A stretch of DNA of 64,000 nt from GCA-003244245 sp050699435 (GCA_050699435.1 JBOHGM010000005.1:28289-92288); one strand, 5' to 3'; counted from the first letter of the stretch, positions 1-10,569 are shown. Notes: generated by a model not told the origin, from the letters alone. Numbers and translations: made by a program.

Positions 1-444
1 CTCGACCCGCGTGGGGTGGTGTTCTTCACCAACTTCACCTCCCGCAAGATGCACGACCTCAACGCCACCCGGTTCGCCGCGGCGACGTTCCCGTGGTTGG
101 CCCAGTACCGCCAGGTGCATCTACGGGGCCCGATCGAAGTGATCAGGTCCGCGGAGAGCGCAGCGTACTGGGAGACCCGGCCGCGTGGCGCGCAGCTCGG
201 GGCATGGGCCTCGGCGCAGTCGGCTGTGGTGCAGGACCGGCGCGCGGTCGACGTCGCCCTGGAGCAGGTGGCCCGGCGCTTCGCCGACACTGAGCGGGTG
301 CCGTTGCCGCCGCATTGGGGCGGGGTGCGGATCCAGCCGGTGAGCGTGGAGTTCTGGCAGGGCAGGCCGAACCGGATGCACGACCGGCTCCGCTACCGCA
401 GTGGTGACGACGGCGAGTGGACGGTGCAGCGGCTGGCCCCGTGA
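1..444 (+). CDS. pdxH: Pyridoxamine 5'-phosphate oxidase, C-terminal part (5' end outside window)
   Basis: The frame is open from base 1, so the start lies upstream. The 147 visible residues fit the C-terminal two thirds of PdxH, the FMN enzyme that oxidises pyridoxine or pyridoxamine 5'-phosphate to pyridoxal 5'-phosphate. Visible family signatures are FFTNFTSRK, the helix around PWLAQYRQVHLRG and the C-terminal substrate-binding segment FWQGRPNRMHDRLRY. The stop is TGA at 442-444, followed by a 4 x 15 bp tandem repeat. Confidence 0.9.
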   Translation, partial: LDPRGVVFFTNFTSRKMHDLNATRFAAATFPWLAQYRQVHLRGPIEVIRSAESAAYWETRPRGAQLGAWASAQSAVVQDRRAVDVALEQVARRFADTERVPLPPHWGGVRIQPVSVEFWQGRPNRMHDRLRYRSGDDGEWTVQRLAP

Positions 445-465
445 TCGGCGTGGCGGGCTACCCCC

Positions 466-525
466 GGGCGTGACGGCCCTGGGCGTGACGGCCCCGGGCG
501 TGACTGCCCCGGGCGTGACTGAAGG
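466..525. repeat. 4 x 15 bp tandem repeat downstream of pdxH
   Basis: Four units of GGGCGTGACGGCCCC lie head to tail (466, 481, 496, 511), with a G-to-T change in the last two and a divergent end in unit four. They sit between the pdxH stop and the permease start. No hairpin is evident. This is one of many short tandem arrays at gene boundaries in the window. Confidence 0.9.
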
Positions 526-556
526 GTGCCGGAGGGGCCAGACTGCACGGCCATGA

Positions 557-1951
557 GTGAGGCGACGGCGGGGCATGGGTGAGGTGACGGCGGGGGCGAG
601 CGCACCGGGCAGTGAGGTTCCCACCGAGCTCAGGCGGGTGATCGGGCCGAAGCTGTTGTTCTTCTTCGTGATCGGCGACATCCTGGGCACCGGGATCTAC
701 GCGCTGACCGGCTCCGTCGCGGGGGAGATCGGCGGCGCGCTGTGGGTGCCGTTCGCGGGTGCCTTCCTGGTCGCATTCCTCACCGCGTTCAGCTACCTGG
801 AGCTGGTCGGCAAGTACCCCCGGGCGGCCGGGGCCGCGCTCTACACCAACCGGGCGTTCGGATCGGCATTCCTGACCTTCATCGTGGCCTTCGCCGTGAT
901 GAGCTCGGGCATCACCAGCGCATCCTCGGCGGCGGTGGCGTTCGGCAGGACCTACCTCAAGGAGTTCGTCACGCTGCCCGTCTGGGCGGTCGCGATCACC
1001 TTCATCGTGCTGCTCGCCCTGGTCAACTTCCGCGGCGTCGGCGAGTCGGTCAAGGCCAACGTGGTGCTGACCTGCATCGAGCTGTCCGGGCTGCTCATCA
1101 TCATCGCGATCGGCGTCGCCGCGGTCAGCTCCGGGCAGGGCGAGCCGAGCCGGCTCACCCAGATCGACACCACCGAGTCCGGGGTGCTGCTGGCGATCAC
1201 CTCGGCCACCGCGCTGGCCTTCTTCGCGATGGTCGGCTTCGAGGACTCGGTGAACATGGCCGAGGAGGTCAAGAACCCAGCCAAGATCTTCCCGCCCGCG
1301 ATGCTGTTCGGCATGGCCGCCGCCGGGCTGATCTACGTGCTGGTCGCGCTCACCTCGTCGTTGCTGGTGCCCGCCGAGCGGCTGGGCACTCTGGAGAGCG
1401 GCGCACTGCTGGAGGTCGTCAAGATCGGTGCACCCGGCTTTCCGCTGGGACTGTTCGCCGTCATCGGGCTCTTCGCGGTGATCAACTCGGCACTGATCAA
1501 CATGCTGATGGCCAGCAGATTGGTCTACGGCATGGCCGGCGAGCGGATCATCCCCCGGCTGCTGGGCTCGGTGCACCCCACCCGGCGCACCCCGTGGGTG
1601 TCGATCCTGTTCACCAGCGCGATCGCGGTGGTGCTGGTCAGCTTCGTCCCGCTGACCGACCTGGCGGGTACCACCGCGCTGCTGCTGCTCGCGGTCTTCA
1701 CCCTGGTCAACGTCGCCTGCCTGGTGCTGCGCAGGGATACCGTCGGGCACGCGCACTTCCGCGCTCCGACCTGGGCGCCGTGGCTCGGGGCGCTGCTGTG
1801 CGGATATCTGGCCACTCCGCTGTCCGGCCGCGACCCCGAGCATTATCTGCTCGCGGGCGTGCTGCTGGCGGTCGGGATCGGGTTGTGGCTGGTCAACCGG
1901 CTGGTCGTGGGCCGGGTCGAGTTCGACCCGGCGAAGCTGTCTCGCGACTAA
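557..1951 (+). CDS. APC-superfamily amino acid permease
   Basis: A 464-residue very hydrophobic protein with about 12 predicted membrane helices. It opens with the APC-type first helix (FFVIGDILGTGIYALTG), where the GxGIY motif contacts the substrate backbone. ETV-type conserved segments such as VGFEDSVNMAEEVKNP in helix 6-7 also match amino-acid/polyamine/organocation transporters. The substrate cannot be told from sequence. The start is GTG 557, or more likely ATG 575, which drops an Arg-rich leader. It ends 41 bp before gltA on the same strand. Confidence 0.85.
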   Translation: MRRRRGMGEVTAGASAPGSEVPTELRRVIGPKLLFFFVIGDILGTGIYALTGSVAGEIGGALWVPFAGAFLVAFLTAFSYLELVGKYPRAAGAALYTNRAFGSAFLTFIVAFAVMSSGITSASSAAVAFGRTYLKEFVTLPVWAVAITFIVLLALVNFRGVGESVKANVVLTCIELSGLLIIIAIGVAAVSSGQGEPSRLTQIDTTESGVLLAITSATALAFFAMVGFEDSVNMAEEVKNPAKIFPPAMLFGMAAAGLIYVLVALTSSLLVPAERLGTLESGALLEVVKIGAPGFPLGLFAVIGLFAVINSALINMLMASRLVYGMAGERIIPRLLGSVHPTRRTPWVSILFTSAIAVVLVSFVPLTDLAGTTALLLLAVFTLVNVACLVLRRDTVGHAHFRAPTWAPWLGALLCGYLATPLSGRDPEHYLLAGVLLAVGIGLWLVNRLVVGRVEFDPAKLSRD

Positions 1952-1992
1952 CCTGTGTGGTATGCGCTGTCCGAGCAACGAGAGGGACCGCA

Positions 1993-3342
<1,350 letters not shown>

Positions 3343-3411
3343 CCCTCCGGCGGGTCACCAGAGGAAGTGCCCGCCAGCGCCTCCTGTCGCTTGCCGGCGC
3401 GCTGGAGACCC

Positions 3412-3433
3412 CGGCGTGGTGGCGACCACGCCG
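3412..3433. terminator. Hairpin in the 307-bp gap after gltA
   Basis: Nine-base-pair perfect stem CGGCGTGGT / ACCACGCCG with a GGCG tetraloop, 70 bp after the gltA stop. There is no T-tract, as is common for actinobacterial terminators. Nothing else is recognisable between 3343 and 3649 apart from the AAGGAGG ribosome-binding site at 3634. Confidence 0.5.
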
Positions 3434-3649
3434 AGCTGGCCCGGATGGCCCTCAGGTCGCCAGCCTGTCGCCCTCGCTGGTAGGCGGCACCGGCCGCGAG
3501 CGCAATCGAATCGTAATCAACCCTGGCGAACCTACCGGCTGGCGAAACGTCTCCTCCCTGAGTACCGATGATGTTACTAATGGTCCTCGCAGGCCAGGGG
3601 GCATCACCCAGGTACGCGGTCTGGGGCGGGCGGCAAGGAGGGCCGGGTC

Positions 3650-6463
3650 ATGGGTCGCAAGGTATGGGGTGTCGCGCTCGCGCTACTGACCATGGCCGGG
3701 GTGACCGTTGCGGTGCTCGCCCCCGGTGCGCCGGTGGCGCAGGCCGCGCCCATCGGATTGCCTGCCGGGTTCGCGCTGACCAGCCAGCCCAGCGGGCAGG
3801 CCGGCCGGGACCTGACGGACTTCGCCTACCTGCCGGACGGCAGCATGATCACCACCGGCAAGAGCGGCAAGGTGGCCTGGGTCTCCGCCGACAGTGCCCG
3901 GATCCGCACCCTGGCGACCCTTCCGGTCACCACCACTCAGGACCTGGGCCTGGTGGGGGTGGCGGTGGCTGCCGACTACAGCACCAGCAGGCAGATCTAT
4001 CTGGCCCGCACCATGCCGGGCCCCACGAACAACTGGCCGATGCGGCTGTCCCGGTTCACGGTCACCGGCACGCCGGAGCCCACCGGCCTCACCGGTGAGG
4101 TGACCCTGCTGCAGACCCCGGCCACCTCCGACGTGCACGCGCTCACCGGGCTCGAGCCGGCCGCGGACGGCACGCTGTGGGTGTCGGTGGGCGATGCGGC
4201 GGACTTTCGCCGCGTCGACCCCAACGCGCTGCGCGCGCTGGACGTCAACGACCCGCGGGGAAAGGTGCTGCACATCAGGGGCAGCGACGGGACGGGCGTG
4301 CCGGGCAACCCGTTCTTTGACGCCGCCGACCCGGGTGCGGCTCGCAGCAAGGTCTACGCGATGGGCTTCCGCAGCCCGTTGCGGCTCAGCATCCACCCGG
4401 CCAGCGGCGCGCCGGTGCTCGGCGACGTCGGCTGGAATACCTTCGAGGAGGTCAACCTGATCCGGCCCGGCGCGAGCTACGGCTGGCCGTGCTTCGAGGC
4501 GAACATCGCGACCCCGGGCTACCGCGAGCTGGCCGGCTGCGCAGGCAAGACCAACACCGTGCCGGTGCACTTCTACGGTCGCGCAAGCGGCAACGGGTCC
4601 AGCGTCACCGGCGGCACGACCTACACCGGCAGCCTGTACCCGGCGGCCTACCGCGGCGCCTACTTCTTCGGCGACTACAGCTCACGCCGGGTCTTCACCA
4701 TGCAGATCGGAGCGGACGGCCGGGTGATCCGGGGCCCCGAGCCAGCCGGCTTCGCCCAGGGCATGGGCGGCCCGGTCAGCTTCGACACCGGCCCCAACGG
4801 TGACATCGTCTACGCCGACATCTACGACGGCACCATCAAGCGCCTCAGTTACACCAGCGGCAACCGGCCGCCGACGGCGGTGGCCACCACCAGCACGAAC
4901 CCCGCGACCCGGACGGTGACCTTCGACGGGTCGGGGTCCTACGACCTCGACGGCGACCCGCTGACCTACCGCTGGATCTTCGGGGACGGCGCCACCGGCA
5001 CCGGCGCGCGGGTCACCCACACCTACCCGGCAGACACCGGATCAGTGAACGCCACGCTCACCGTCACCGACCCGCTGGGCAGAACCGGCAGCACCTCGTT
5101 CACGGTGGCGCCGAGCAACAACGCCCCGCAGCTCACGCTGACCGCCCCGGCACCGGGCACGAGGTTCGCGGTCGGCGACGCGGTGAACGCCAGCGCCAGC
5201 GCCAGCGACGTCGAGGACGGCCCGGGCCTGCCGGTGCGCTGGACGACGGTGGCGGTGCACTGCCGAGGGGAGGTCTGCCACGACCACCCGGGCGAGCAGT
5301 TCACCGGCGACACCTACTCGCGCACCTTCGACGACCATGGCGACGACACCGAGCAGCGGGTCACCGCTACGACCACCGACTCCGCCGGGGTGTCCACCAG
5401 CAGGACCTTCGTCGCCGAGCCCGACCTGCGCACCTTCACCGTGGTCAGCTCGGTGCCGGTGACGGCGACGATCAACGGGGTGGACCGCAATGCCGCCGAG
5501 GTCACGGCCAGGGCCCGGGTGTCGGTGTCGGTGCCTGCCACCGCGGCGGACGGGGTGTCGACCTTCGGCTCCTGGTCCGACGGTGGGGCGCGGGCCCACG
5601 ACGTCGTCGTCGGGACCAGCAACATCACGCTGACCGCCAGCTACATCACGCCGATCGAGGCGCGCTACAACTCCGACGCCGCGCTGCGCGCCGCCGTCGG
5701 CGCCCCCACCGCGCCCGAGACCGGGGACGCCGGGGTGCGCTGGCGGGACTACGCCAACGGGCGGATCTACTGGTCGCCGTCGACCGGGGTGCACGCGGTG
5801 ATCGGGGTGATCCGGACGAAGTTCATGGCGCTGGGCGCACACGCCGGGATGGGCCTGCCGCTGACCGACGAGCGGGCCGCACCGGACGGCGTCGGCAGGT
5901 ACAACCACTTCGCCAGCGGCAAGTCGATCTACTACACACCTGCCACCGGTGCGCAGCAGGTGGGCGGCCGGATCTTCTACCGGTGGAGCACGCTGGGCTA
6001 CGAGGCAGGTTTCCTGCGCTACCCGATCACCGACGAACGAGCGACCCCCGACGCCGTCGGCCGGTACAACCACTTCCAGGGCGGCTCGATCTTCTGGTCA
6101 CCGGCCACCGACGCCTGGGAGGTGCACGGCGGCATCCGGGCCCGCTGGGCGCAGACCGGCTGGGAGCGCGGGCCGCTGGGGTACCCCACCACCAACGAGA
6201 CCCGGACCCCCGACGGCGTCGGCGTGTTCAACCACTTCGCGGGCAGCTCCGGCAGCTCGATCTACTGGACTCCGCGCACCGGAGCCCAGCCGGTGCTCGG
6301 CGCCATCCGGGCCCGTTGGGTGGCGCTGGGCTGGGAACGGTCCTACCTCGGCTACCCGACCAGCGGTGAGTTCGCGATCCCCGGTGGACGGCGGTCGGAC
6401 TTCGAGCGCGGCTTCATCACCTGGAACGCCGCGAACGGCCAGGTGATCGACCGCCGCTACTAG
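3650..6463 (+). CDS. Secreted PQQ-type glucose/sorbosone dehydrogenase-like protein with PKD and LGFP repeats
   Basis: 937 residues. A Sec signal peptide spans about 1-33 (cleavage near AQAAP). Residues about 34-400 form a six-bladed-propeller GSDH-like domain (for example GLVGVAVAADY, FRSPLRLSIHP, GDYSSRRVFTM). A PKD domain spans about 405-490 (YDLDGDPLTYRWIFGDG). An Ig-like segment follows to about 670. From about 675 to 930 there are LGFP repeats (LGYPTTNE, LGYPTSGEF), known in secreted proteins of mycolic-acid and related actinobacteria and thought to aid cell-wall attachment. Likely an extracellular sugar dehydrogenase anchored to the wall; the cofactor is inferred. AAGGAGG precedes ATG 3650. 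The stop overlaps that of the convergent gene by 4 nt. Confidence 0.85.
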   Translation: MGRKVWGVALALLTMAGVTVAVLAPGAPVAQAAPIGLPAGFALTSQPSGQAGRDLTDFAYLPDGSMITTGKSGKVAWVSADSARIRTLATLPVTTTQDLGLVGVAVAADYSTSRQIYLARTMPGPTNNWPMRLSRFTVTGTPEPTGLTGEVTLLQTPATSDVHALTGLEPAADGTLWVSVGDAADFRRVDPNALRALDVNDPRGKVLHIRGSDGTGVPGNPFFDAADPGAARSKVYAMGFRSPLRLSIHPASGAPVLGDVGWNTFEEVNLIRPGASYGWPCFEANIATPGYRELAGCAGKTNTVPVHFYGRASGNGSSVTGGTTYTGSLYPAAYRGAYFFGDYSSRRVFTMQIGADGRVIRGPEPAGFAQGMGGPVSFDTGPNGDIVYADIYDGTIKRLSYTSGNRPPTAVATTSTNPATRTVTFDGSGSYDLDGDPLTYRWIFGDGATGTGARVTHTYPADTGSVNATLTVTDPLGRTGSTSFTVAPSNNAPQLTLTAPAPGTRFAVGDAVNASASASDVEDGPGLPVRWTTVAVHCRGEVCHDHPGEQFTGDTYSRTFDDHGDDTEQRVTATTTDSAGVSTSRTFVAEPDLRTFTVVSSVPVTATINGVDRNAAEVTARARVSVSVPATAADGVSTFGSWSDGGARAHDVVVGTSNITLTASYITPIEARYNSDAALRAAVGAPTAPETGDAGVRWRDYANGRIYWSPSTGVHAVIGVIRTKFMALGAHAGMGLPLTDERAAPDGVGRYNHFASGKSIYYTPATGAQQVGGRIFYRWSTLGYEAGFLRYPITDERATPDAVGRYNHFQGGSIFWSPATDAWEVHGGIRARWAQTGWERGPLGYPTTNETRTPDGVGVFNHFAGSSGSSIYWTPRTGAQPVLGAIRARWVALGWERSYLGYPTSGEFAIPGGRRSDFERGFITWNAANGQVIDRRY

Positions 6464-6978
6464 CCCCTGCGCCAGCGTGACGATGCCTTCCGGCCAAGGC
6501 GAACGCGATGTCCGGCGACCTTCAGGCCGTCGTCCGGCGGATCGGGAAGTCCGGCGAGCAGGGACCTGGCCTGCTCAACGTCGGTCACGCTGGCGCGCAG
6601 CGCGGCCCCGAGGGTGCCTTCGTCGTCGAGCAATGCCGCCATCAGCACGCCGAGCGTCACCTGCGGAAGATCGAAGCGGACCCGCAGCTCGGTGGCTCGG
6701 TGCAGCACGGCGCGGGCCGGTGCCGTGTAGGGAATGGGGCCGCGAACGTCCACGCGGCCTGCCACACCGTCGTCGTCCTCAATGCTGGCGTCGGGGTCCG
6801 CGCCGAGTGTGCGCATCGCGTTGGCTACCGTGCCCCACCGCGCAGCGGCTCGCAGCAGATCTGAGGCGCCGAGCTTCGCACCACCGCGCTGCCGCGCCTC
6901 CTGCTGTGCCGCGAGTACGGCTGCGAGAGCGGGCTTGCTGAACGTGTCGAACACGATGACCTCCCGGCTGTCCCTCAT
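6460..6978 (-). CDS. Clp N-terminal-domain-like protein
   Basis: 172 residues starting at ATG 6978, 4 nt after the stop of the upstream permease fragment. An upstream start at 7035 would overlap that gene and is less likely. The protein looks like the helical double-repeat Clp N domain: FDTFSKPALAAVLAAQQEAR and GASDLLRAA, then a second repeat with YTAPARAVLHRA and VTLGVLMAALLDDEGT. This domain delivers substrates or adaptors to ClpC/ClpB-type ATPases, but no ATPase module follows. Its partner is unknown. The stop overlaps the end of the convergent LGFP protein gene. Confidence 0.6.
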   Translation of the reverse strand: MRDSREVIVFDTFSKPALAAVLAAQQEARQRGGAKLGASDLLRAAARWGTVANAMRTLGADPDASIEDDDGVAGRVDVRGPIPYTAPARAVLHRATELRVRFDLPQVTLGVLMAALLDDEGTLGAALRASVTDVEQARSLLAGLPDPPDDGLKVAGHRVRLGRKASSRWRRG

Positions 6979-6982
6979 GACG

Positions 6983-7702
6983 TCACAATGGCGAACGGAT
7001 GAGCTCGGCCCCACGAGGCGCGGCGGCAGCACCAACGGCCGCAGCTGTCAGCAAAGTGGCGACTGCCATGATGACCACGGCAGTGCCGGGAATGGTGAGT
7101 TCCACATCGACCGATCTGAGGAAGAGGGCGCCTGCGACTACACCTGGTGGCACTCCGACAACACAGGCCAACGCAGCAATCGAGTCGCCGTGCGCGGTAC
7201 CGGCAGCCAGCCGCCAGCGGCGGCGGGCCCCGATGACGGTGAGCCGGGACAGCTCGGGCCGAGATTCCGTGCCCCACAGTGCGACGCCACTCCCGATCAC
7301 CGTGCTGCCTACCACCACGGTGCCGATCAGCAGGGTCGTCGTGATCGTCTGCAGTACGTCGAGGCCAGTTGGTCCCTCCGCGATCACGACTTCGGCCGCG
7401 GCCTGCTGTCGTATGGGCAGTGCCCGCAGCACCTCATCGACGCTCAGTGCTGGCGGGTTCGATCGCGACTCCGGCACCAGGAGAGTGTGCGCGAACTTCC
7501 CACCTCGATCCATGCCGAGGTGCTCGGCGGTGTCCGGACTGACGAAGGCCACCGGTAGCTCACTGTACTGCGGCATAGCTGCGACCTGCACGGCGGGAAG
7601 CTCGGCTACCGCTACCAGCGCACCCGGGTGGTCTCCAGCGGACCGGCGGGGCAGCCGCACCATGTCCAGGGTGCCGCCGTCCGTGACGCCATCGCTGACC
7701 AC
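6983..7702 (-). pseudogene. C-terminal remnant of an FtsX-like ABC transporter permease
   Basis: The frame encodes an extracellular piece (FVSPDTAEHLGM) and three membrane helices, typical of the last quarter of an actinobacterial FtsX/MacB-type permease normally of 800 or more residues. The homologous frame continues without a stop upstream to about 7775 (EPRLLGRALDDRAVAVLNAGG), overlapping the 3' end of the metallo-hydrolase gene in another frame. The N-terminal domain and the partner ATPase are absent. A deletion probably fused the tail to the end of the MBL gene. Confidence 0.7.
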
Positions 7703-7751
7703 GATGGCGCCACCGGCGTTGAGTACGGCTACCGCTCGGTCGTCCAGCGCC

Positions 7752-8351
7752 CTACCCAGCAGCCTCGGCTCCGATGCTGGTGGAGTCTCCGTGGCCGGGC
7801 CGTACCTCGGTGTCGTCCGGAAGTGGCAGCAGTCTGGTCCGGATCGAGATGATGATCTGGTCGTAGTCCGAGTAGGACCTGCCGGTGGCGCCGGGGCCGC
7901 CCTGGAACAGGGTGTCCCCGCTGAACAGCACGTCCAGGTCGGGGGCGTACAGGCAGCACGAGCCGGGCGAATGCCCGGGGGTGTGCAGCACCTGCAGCGC
8001 GGTGCCCGCGACGCGGAGCACGTCGCCGTCAGCGAGTTCGGTGTCCGGCGGCGGGGTGTCCGGATGCGCGAGCCGCCACAGCACGTGCTCCTCGGGGTGC
8101 AGCAGCACGGGCGCCCCGCCCAGCAGGCCCGACAGCGCGGGCGCCGCGTTCACGTGGTCGTTGTGCGCGTGGGTGGACACGATGCCCACCACCCGCCGCT
8201 CACCGACCGCAGTGGCGATCGCGTCCGCGTCATGGGCGGCGTCGATGACGATGACCTCGCGGTCGTCACCGATCAGCCAGACGTTGTTGTCCACCTCCCA
8301 CGTCCCGCCGTCCAGGCTGAACGTGCCCGAGGTGACCACCCGCTCGATCAC
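7752..8351 (-). CDS. MBL-fold metallo-hydrolase of the mycothiol-dependent formaldehyde pathway
   Basis: 199 residues with the metallo-beta-lactamase metal motif THAHNDH, downstream ligands TPGHSPG and SGDTLF, and a final RPGHG. It begins 15 bp after the mscR stop on the same strand, the pairing also seen in mycobacteria (mscR with an adjacent MBL gene). The likely job is hydrolysis of S-formylmycothiol or a similar thioester made by MscR. That substrate is inferred from linkage. Confidence 0.8.
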   Translation of the reverse strand: MIERVVTSGTFSLDGGTWEVDNNVWLIGDDREVIVIDAAHDADAIATAVGERRVVGIVSTHAHNDHVNAAPALSGLLGGAPVLLHPEEHVLWRLAHPDTPPPDTELADGDVLRVAGTALQVLHTPGHSPGSCCLYAPDLDVLFSGDTLFQGGPGATGRSYSDYDQIIISIRTRLLPLPDDTEVRPGHGDSTSIGAEAAG

Positions 8352-8366
8352 ACTGCGCTCCCTGCG

Positions 8367-9455
8367 TTACAGGACTACGACGCTGCGGAGGACCTCGCCG
8401 CGTTCCATCTTCTCGAAGGCATCTTCCACATCGTCCAGCCCGATCGTCTCGGAGACGAACTTCTCCAGCGGTAGCCGTCCCTGCAGATGCAGGTCGATCA
8501 GAGCCGGAAAGTCCCGCTCGGGCAGGCAGTCGCCGTACCAGGACGACTTGAGCGCTCCGCCGCGACCGAAGAACTCGATCAGCGGGATCTCCGGGACCAT
8601 GAAGTCCGGCGTGGGGACGCCGACGAGCACGACGGTGCCTGCCAGGTCGCGGGCGAAGAAGGCCTGCTTCCAGGTCTCCGGGCGGCCGACCGCGTCGATC
8701 ACCACGTCGGCGCCGAAGCCGCCGGTCAGCTCCCGCACCGCCGCGACCGGGTCGCTCTCCCGGGAGTTGACTACGTGGGTGGCCCCGAACCCTTTCGCCC
8801 ACTCCAGCTTACGCGGGTCGAGGTCGATGCCGATGATCGTGGTGGCACCGGCCAGTTCCGCCCCGGCGATAGCCCCGTCGCCCACGCCGCCGCAGCCGAT
8901 GACGGCGACGGATTGGCCCCGCCGCACCTGACCCGTGTTGATCGCGGCACCGATGCCGGCCATCACACCGCAGCCGAGCAGCCCGGCGACCTCCGGCGCG
9001 ACCGCGGGATTCACCTTGGTGCACTGCCCGCTGTGCACGAGTGTCTTCTCGATGAACGCGCCGATGCCCAGCGCCGGGGACAGCGTCGTGCCGTCCTTCA
9101 GCGTCATCACCTGGGACGCGTTGTGGGTGCTGAAGCAGTACCAGGGTTCGCCCCGCCGGCAGGCCCGGCAGCGTCCGCACACCGCGCGCCAGTTGAGGAT
9201 GACGAAGTCGCCGGGGCCCACCGTGTCGACCCCCGCGCCGGCCGCCTCCACCACGCCGGCGGCCTCGTGCCCGAGCAGGAACGGGAACTCGTCGTTGATG
9301 CCGCCCTCGCGATAGTGCAGGTCGGTGTGGCACACCCCACAGGCCTGGATCGTCACCAGTGCCTCCCCGGGCCCGGGATCGGGGACGTGCACCGTCTCGA
9401 CCGTCACCGGCGCGCCCTTGCTGCGCGCCACGACCCCACGCACCTGGTAGCCCAC
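8367..9455 (-). CDS. mscR: S-(hydroxymethyl)mycothiol dehydrogenase (mycothiol-dependent formaldehyde dehydrogenase)
   Basis: 362 residues of the zinc-dependent medium-chain dehydrogenase family. The catalytic zinc site is seen as GVCHTDLHYREG and GHEAAG, the structural zinc cysteines as CGRCRACRRGEPWYC, and the Rossmann dinucleotide motif as GCGGVGDGAIAGA. MscR oxidises the formaldehyde-mycothiol adduct and also acts on S-nitrosomycothiol. The start is GTG 9455 (GYQVRGVVARSKG); the longer frame upstream is low-complexity and overlaps the gap. It is in an operon with the MBL hydrolase. Confidence 0.9.
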   Translation of the reverse strand: MGYQVRGVVARSKGAPVTVETVHVPDPGPGEALVTIQACGVCHTDLHYREGGINDEFPFLLGHEAAGVVEAAGAGVDTVGPGDFVILNWRAVCGRCRACRRGEPWYCFSTHNASQVMTLKDGTTLSPALGIGAFIEKTLVHSGQCTKVNPAVAPEVAGLLGCGVMAGIGAAINTGQVRRGQSVAVIGCGGVGDGAIAGAELAGATTIIGIDLDPRKLEWAKGFGATHVVNSRESDPVAAVRELTGGFGADVVIDAVGRPETWKQAFFARDLAGTVVLVGVPTPDFMVPEIPLIEFFGRGGALKSSWYGDCLPERDFPALIDLHLQGRLPLEKFVSETIGLDDVEDAFEKMERGEVLRSVVVL

Positions 9456-9480
9456 CGCGGCCTCAACCCGGAAGGGCGGC

Positions 9481-10017
9481 TCAGCCCAGCACCGTCTCGG
9501 CGCGTTCACGGGCCCGCCGAGACGCCTTCTCGGCCTGCTTGCGGGCGCGCCGGGACGCCTTCTGCACACTCTTCTTGGCGTCGGACTTGGCGTGCTTGGC
9601 CCGCCAGGCCAGGGACGGCTTGCCGCCGGTGTCGGTGATCGCGAGCAGCAGGCCACCGAGCAGGCCGAGGTTCTTCAGGAAGTGTGCCTGGTGCGCCTTA
9701 CGGTCGTCGGGGTAGTCCCCGGACCAGAACGGGTGCGCGGCCACCGTGCTCGGAATCAGGTCCACGGCGAGCACCGTCGCGGCCAGCCGGGGTGCCCGCC
9801 CGAGCGCCATCATCAGCCCAGCAGCGACCTGCACCGCGGCTTCCGCCTGTACCGCCCGCACGGGATCGACCGCGGGTGCGGAGGGCGCCATCTCCTGGGC
9901 CTTGTCCAGTAGCGGCTTGGCCGCCTCGACTTTGGCTTTCGGGTGGAGCAGGGTATCCACCCCGTTGGCGATGAACGCGGCGGCGAGCAGGGGACGGGCG
10001 ATACGGCGAAACGGCAC
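9481..10017 (-). CDS. DoxX family membrane protein
   Basis: 178 residues. The DoxX fold is seen from the start (PFRRIARPLLAAAFIANGVDTLLHP) with four membrane helices, a conserved EAAVQVAAGLMMALG helix and KNLGLLGGLLLA. The basic tail (about residues 135-178, repeated RRARKQAEKASRRARERAE) is cytoplasmic and coiled-coil-like. GTG 10017 is preceded by GAGGAGCTA. DoxX proteins are linked to thiol/redox homeostasis in mycobacteria. Neighbouring mscR fits, but the role here is not shown. Confidence 0.8.
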   Translation of the reverse strand: MPFRRIARPLLAAAFIANGVDTLLHPKAKVEAAKPLLDKAQEMAPSAPAVDPVRAVQAEAAVQVAAGLMMALGRAPRLAATVLAVDLIPSTVAAHPFWSGDYPDDRKAHQAHFLKNLGLLGGLLLAITDTGGKPSLAWRAKHAKSDAKKSVQKASRRARKQAEKASRRARERAETVLG

Positions 10018-10094
10018 GGCTAGCTCCTCGATAGAACGCGGCCAGGCTTCGCCGCCCCACGGTAGTGCGCCACCCGCAGGGGCGCGCGGTGAGC

Positions 10095-10126
10095 CACTCG
10101 TACGGGGCACCACTCGTACGGGGCAC
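10095..10126. repeat. 2 x 16 bp direct repeat in the DoxX-csbD divergent region
   Basis: CACTCGTACGGGGCAC occurs twice head to tail in the 366-bp intergenic region between the DoxX gene and the csbD-like gene. The rest of this gap (10018-10383) shows only the candidate promoter noted separately. Confidence 0.85.
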
Positions 10127-10153
10127 CCAGGGGAGGAGTTGGTGGCCTCCGGG

Positions 10154-10179
10154 GTTTGGTGGTCTCCGGGCCCGGGTAG
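10154..10179 (+). promoter_or_regulatory. Candidate SigB/SigF-type stress promoter
   Basis: GTTT (10154-10157), 16 nt, GGGTAG (10174-10179) fits the actinobacterial general-stress consensus GTTT-N15-17-GGGTAT with one mismatch. It points toward the csbD-like gene, whose Bacillus relative is sigma-B controlled, but would leave a leader of about 200 nt. Confidence 0.35.
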
Positions 10180-10383
10180 CCAACCTCTGATTCGCCACGC
10201 GGGGCCGGCTCGCACCCGGGTCGGCCGAACCGAGAGGAGAGTCGGGTGTCCCCAAGCTTGCAGGGCCGTCGAGTGGCGTTCCTGGTCGCACCAGAAGGAA
10301 CGAGGCGGTGCAGCCGGACCGGGCGCGGAGCAGCGCCTGAGCAGCGTCAGCACAACAGCACACCCCAAGGAGGCATGCTCTAG

Positions 10384-10569
10384 ATGGCAGGCGACGACAA
10401 GGTCCAGAACAAGATCGACGAGGCTGCCGGCAAGGCCAAGGAAACCACCGGCCGCATCACCGGCGACGAGCAGACCCGCCGGGAAGGCGAGGCCGAGAAG
10501 GACAAGGCCCAGCTGAAGGACAAGGTGCAGGACGCCGTCGACAAGGCCAAGGACATCTTCAAGAAGTAG
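10384..10569 (+). CDS. CsbD family stress-response protein
   Basis: 61 residues, highly charged and Lys/Asp/Glu-rich, with the CsbD pattern DKVQNKIDEAAGKAKETTGR and a second half KDKAQLKDKVQDAVDKAKD. CsbD-like proteins are small helical stress proteins of unknown mechanism. AAGGAGG lies upstream of ATG 10384. The gene stands alone and is closed by a strong hairpin 30 bp downstream. Confidence 0.9.
   Translation: MAGDDKVQNKIDEAAGKAKETTGRITGDEQTRREGEAEKDKAQLKDKVQDAVDKAKDIFKK

Noticed and set aside
742..1992. Long plus-strand frame fused upstream to citrate synthase (866 aa)
   Set aside because: The upstream part is an Arg/Gly-rich shadow of the permease gene in another frame. Citrate synthase has a good start at 1993.
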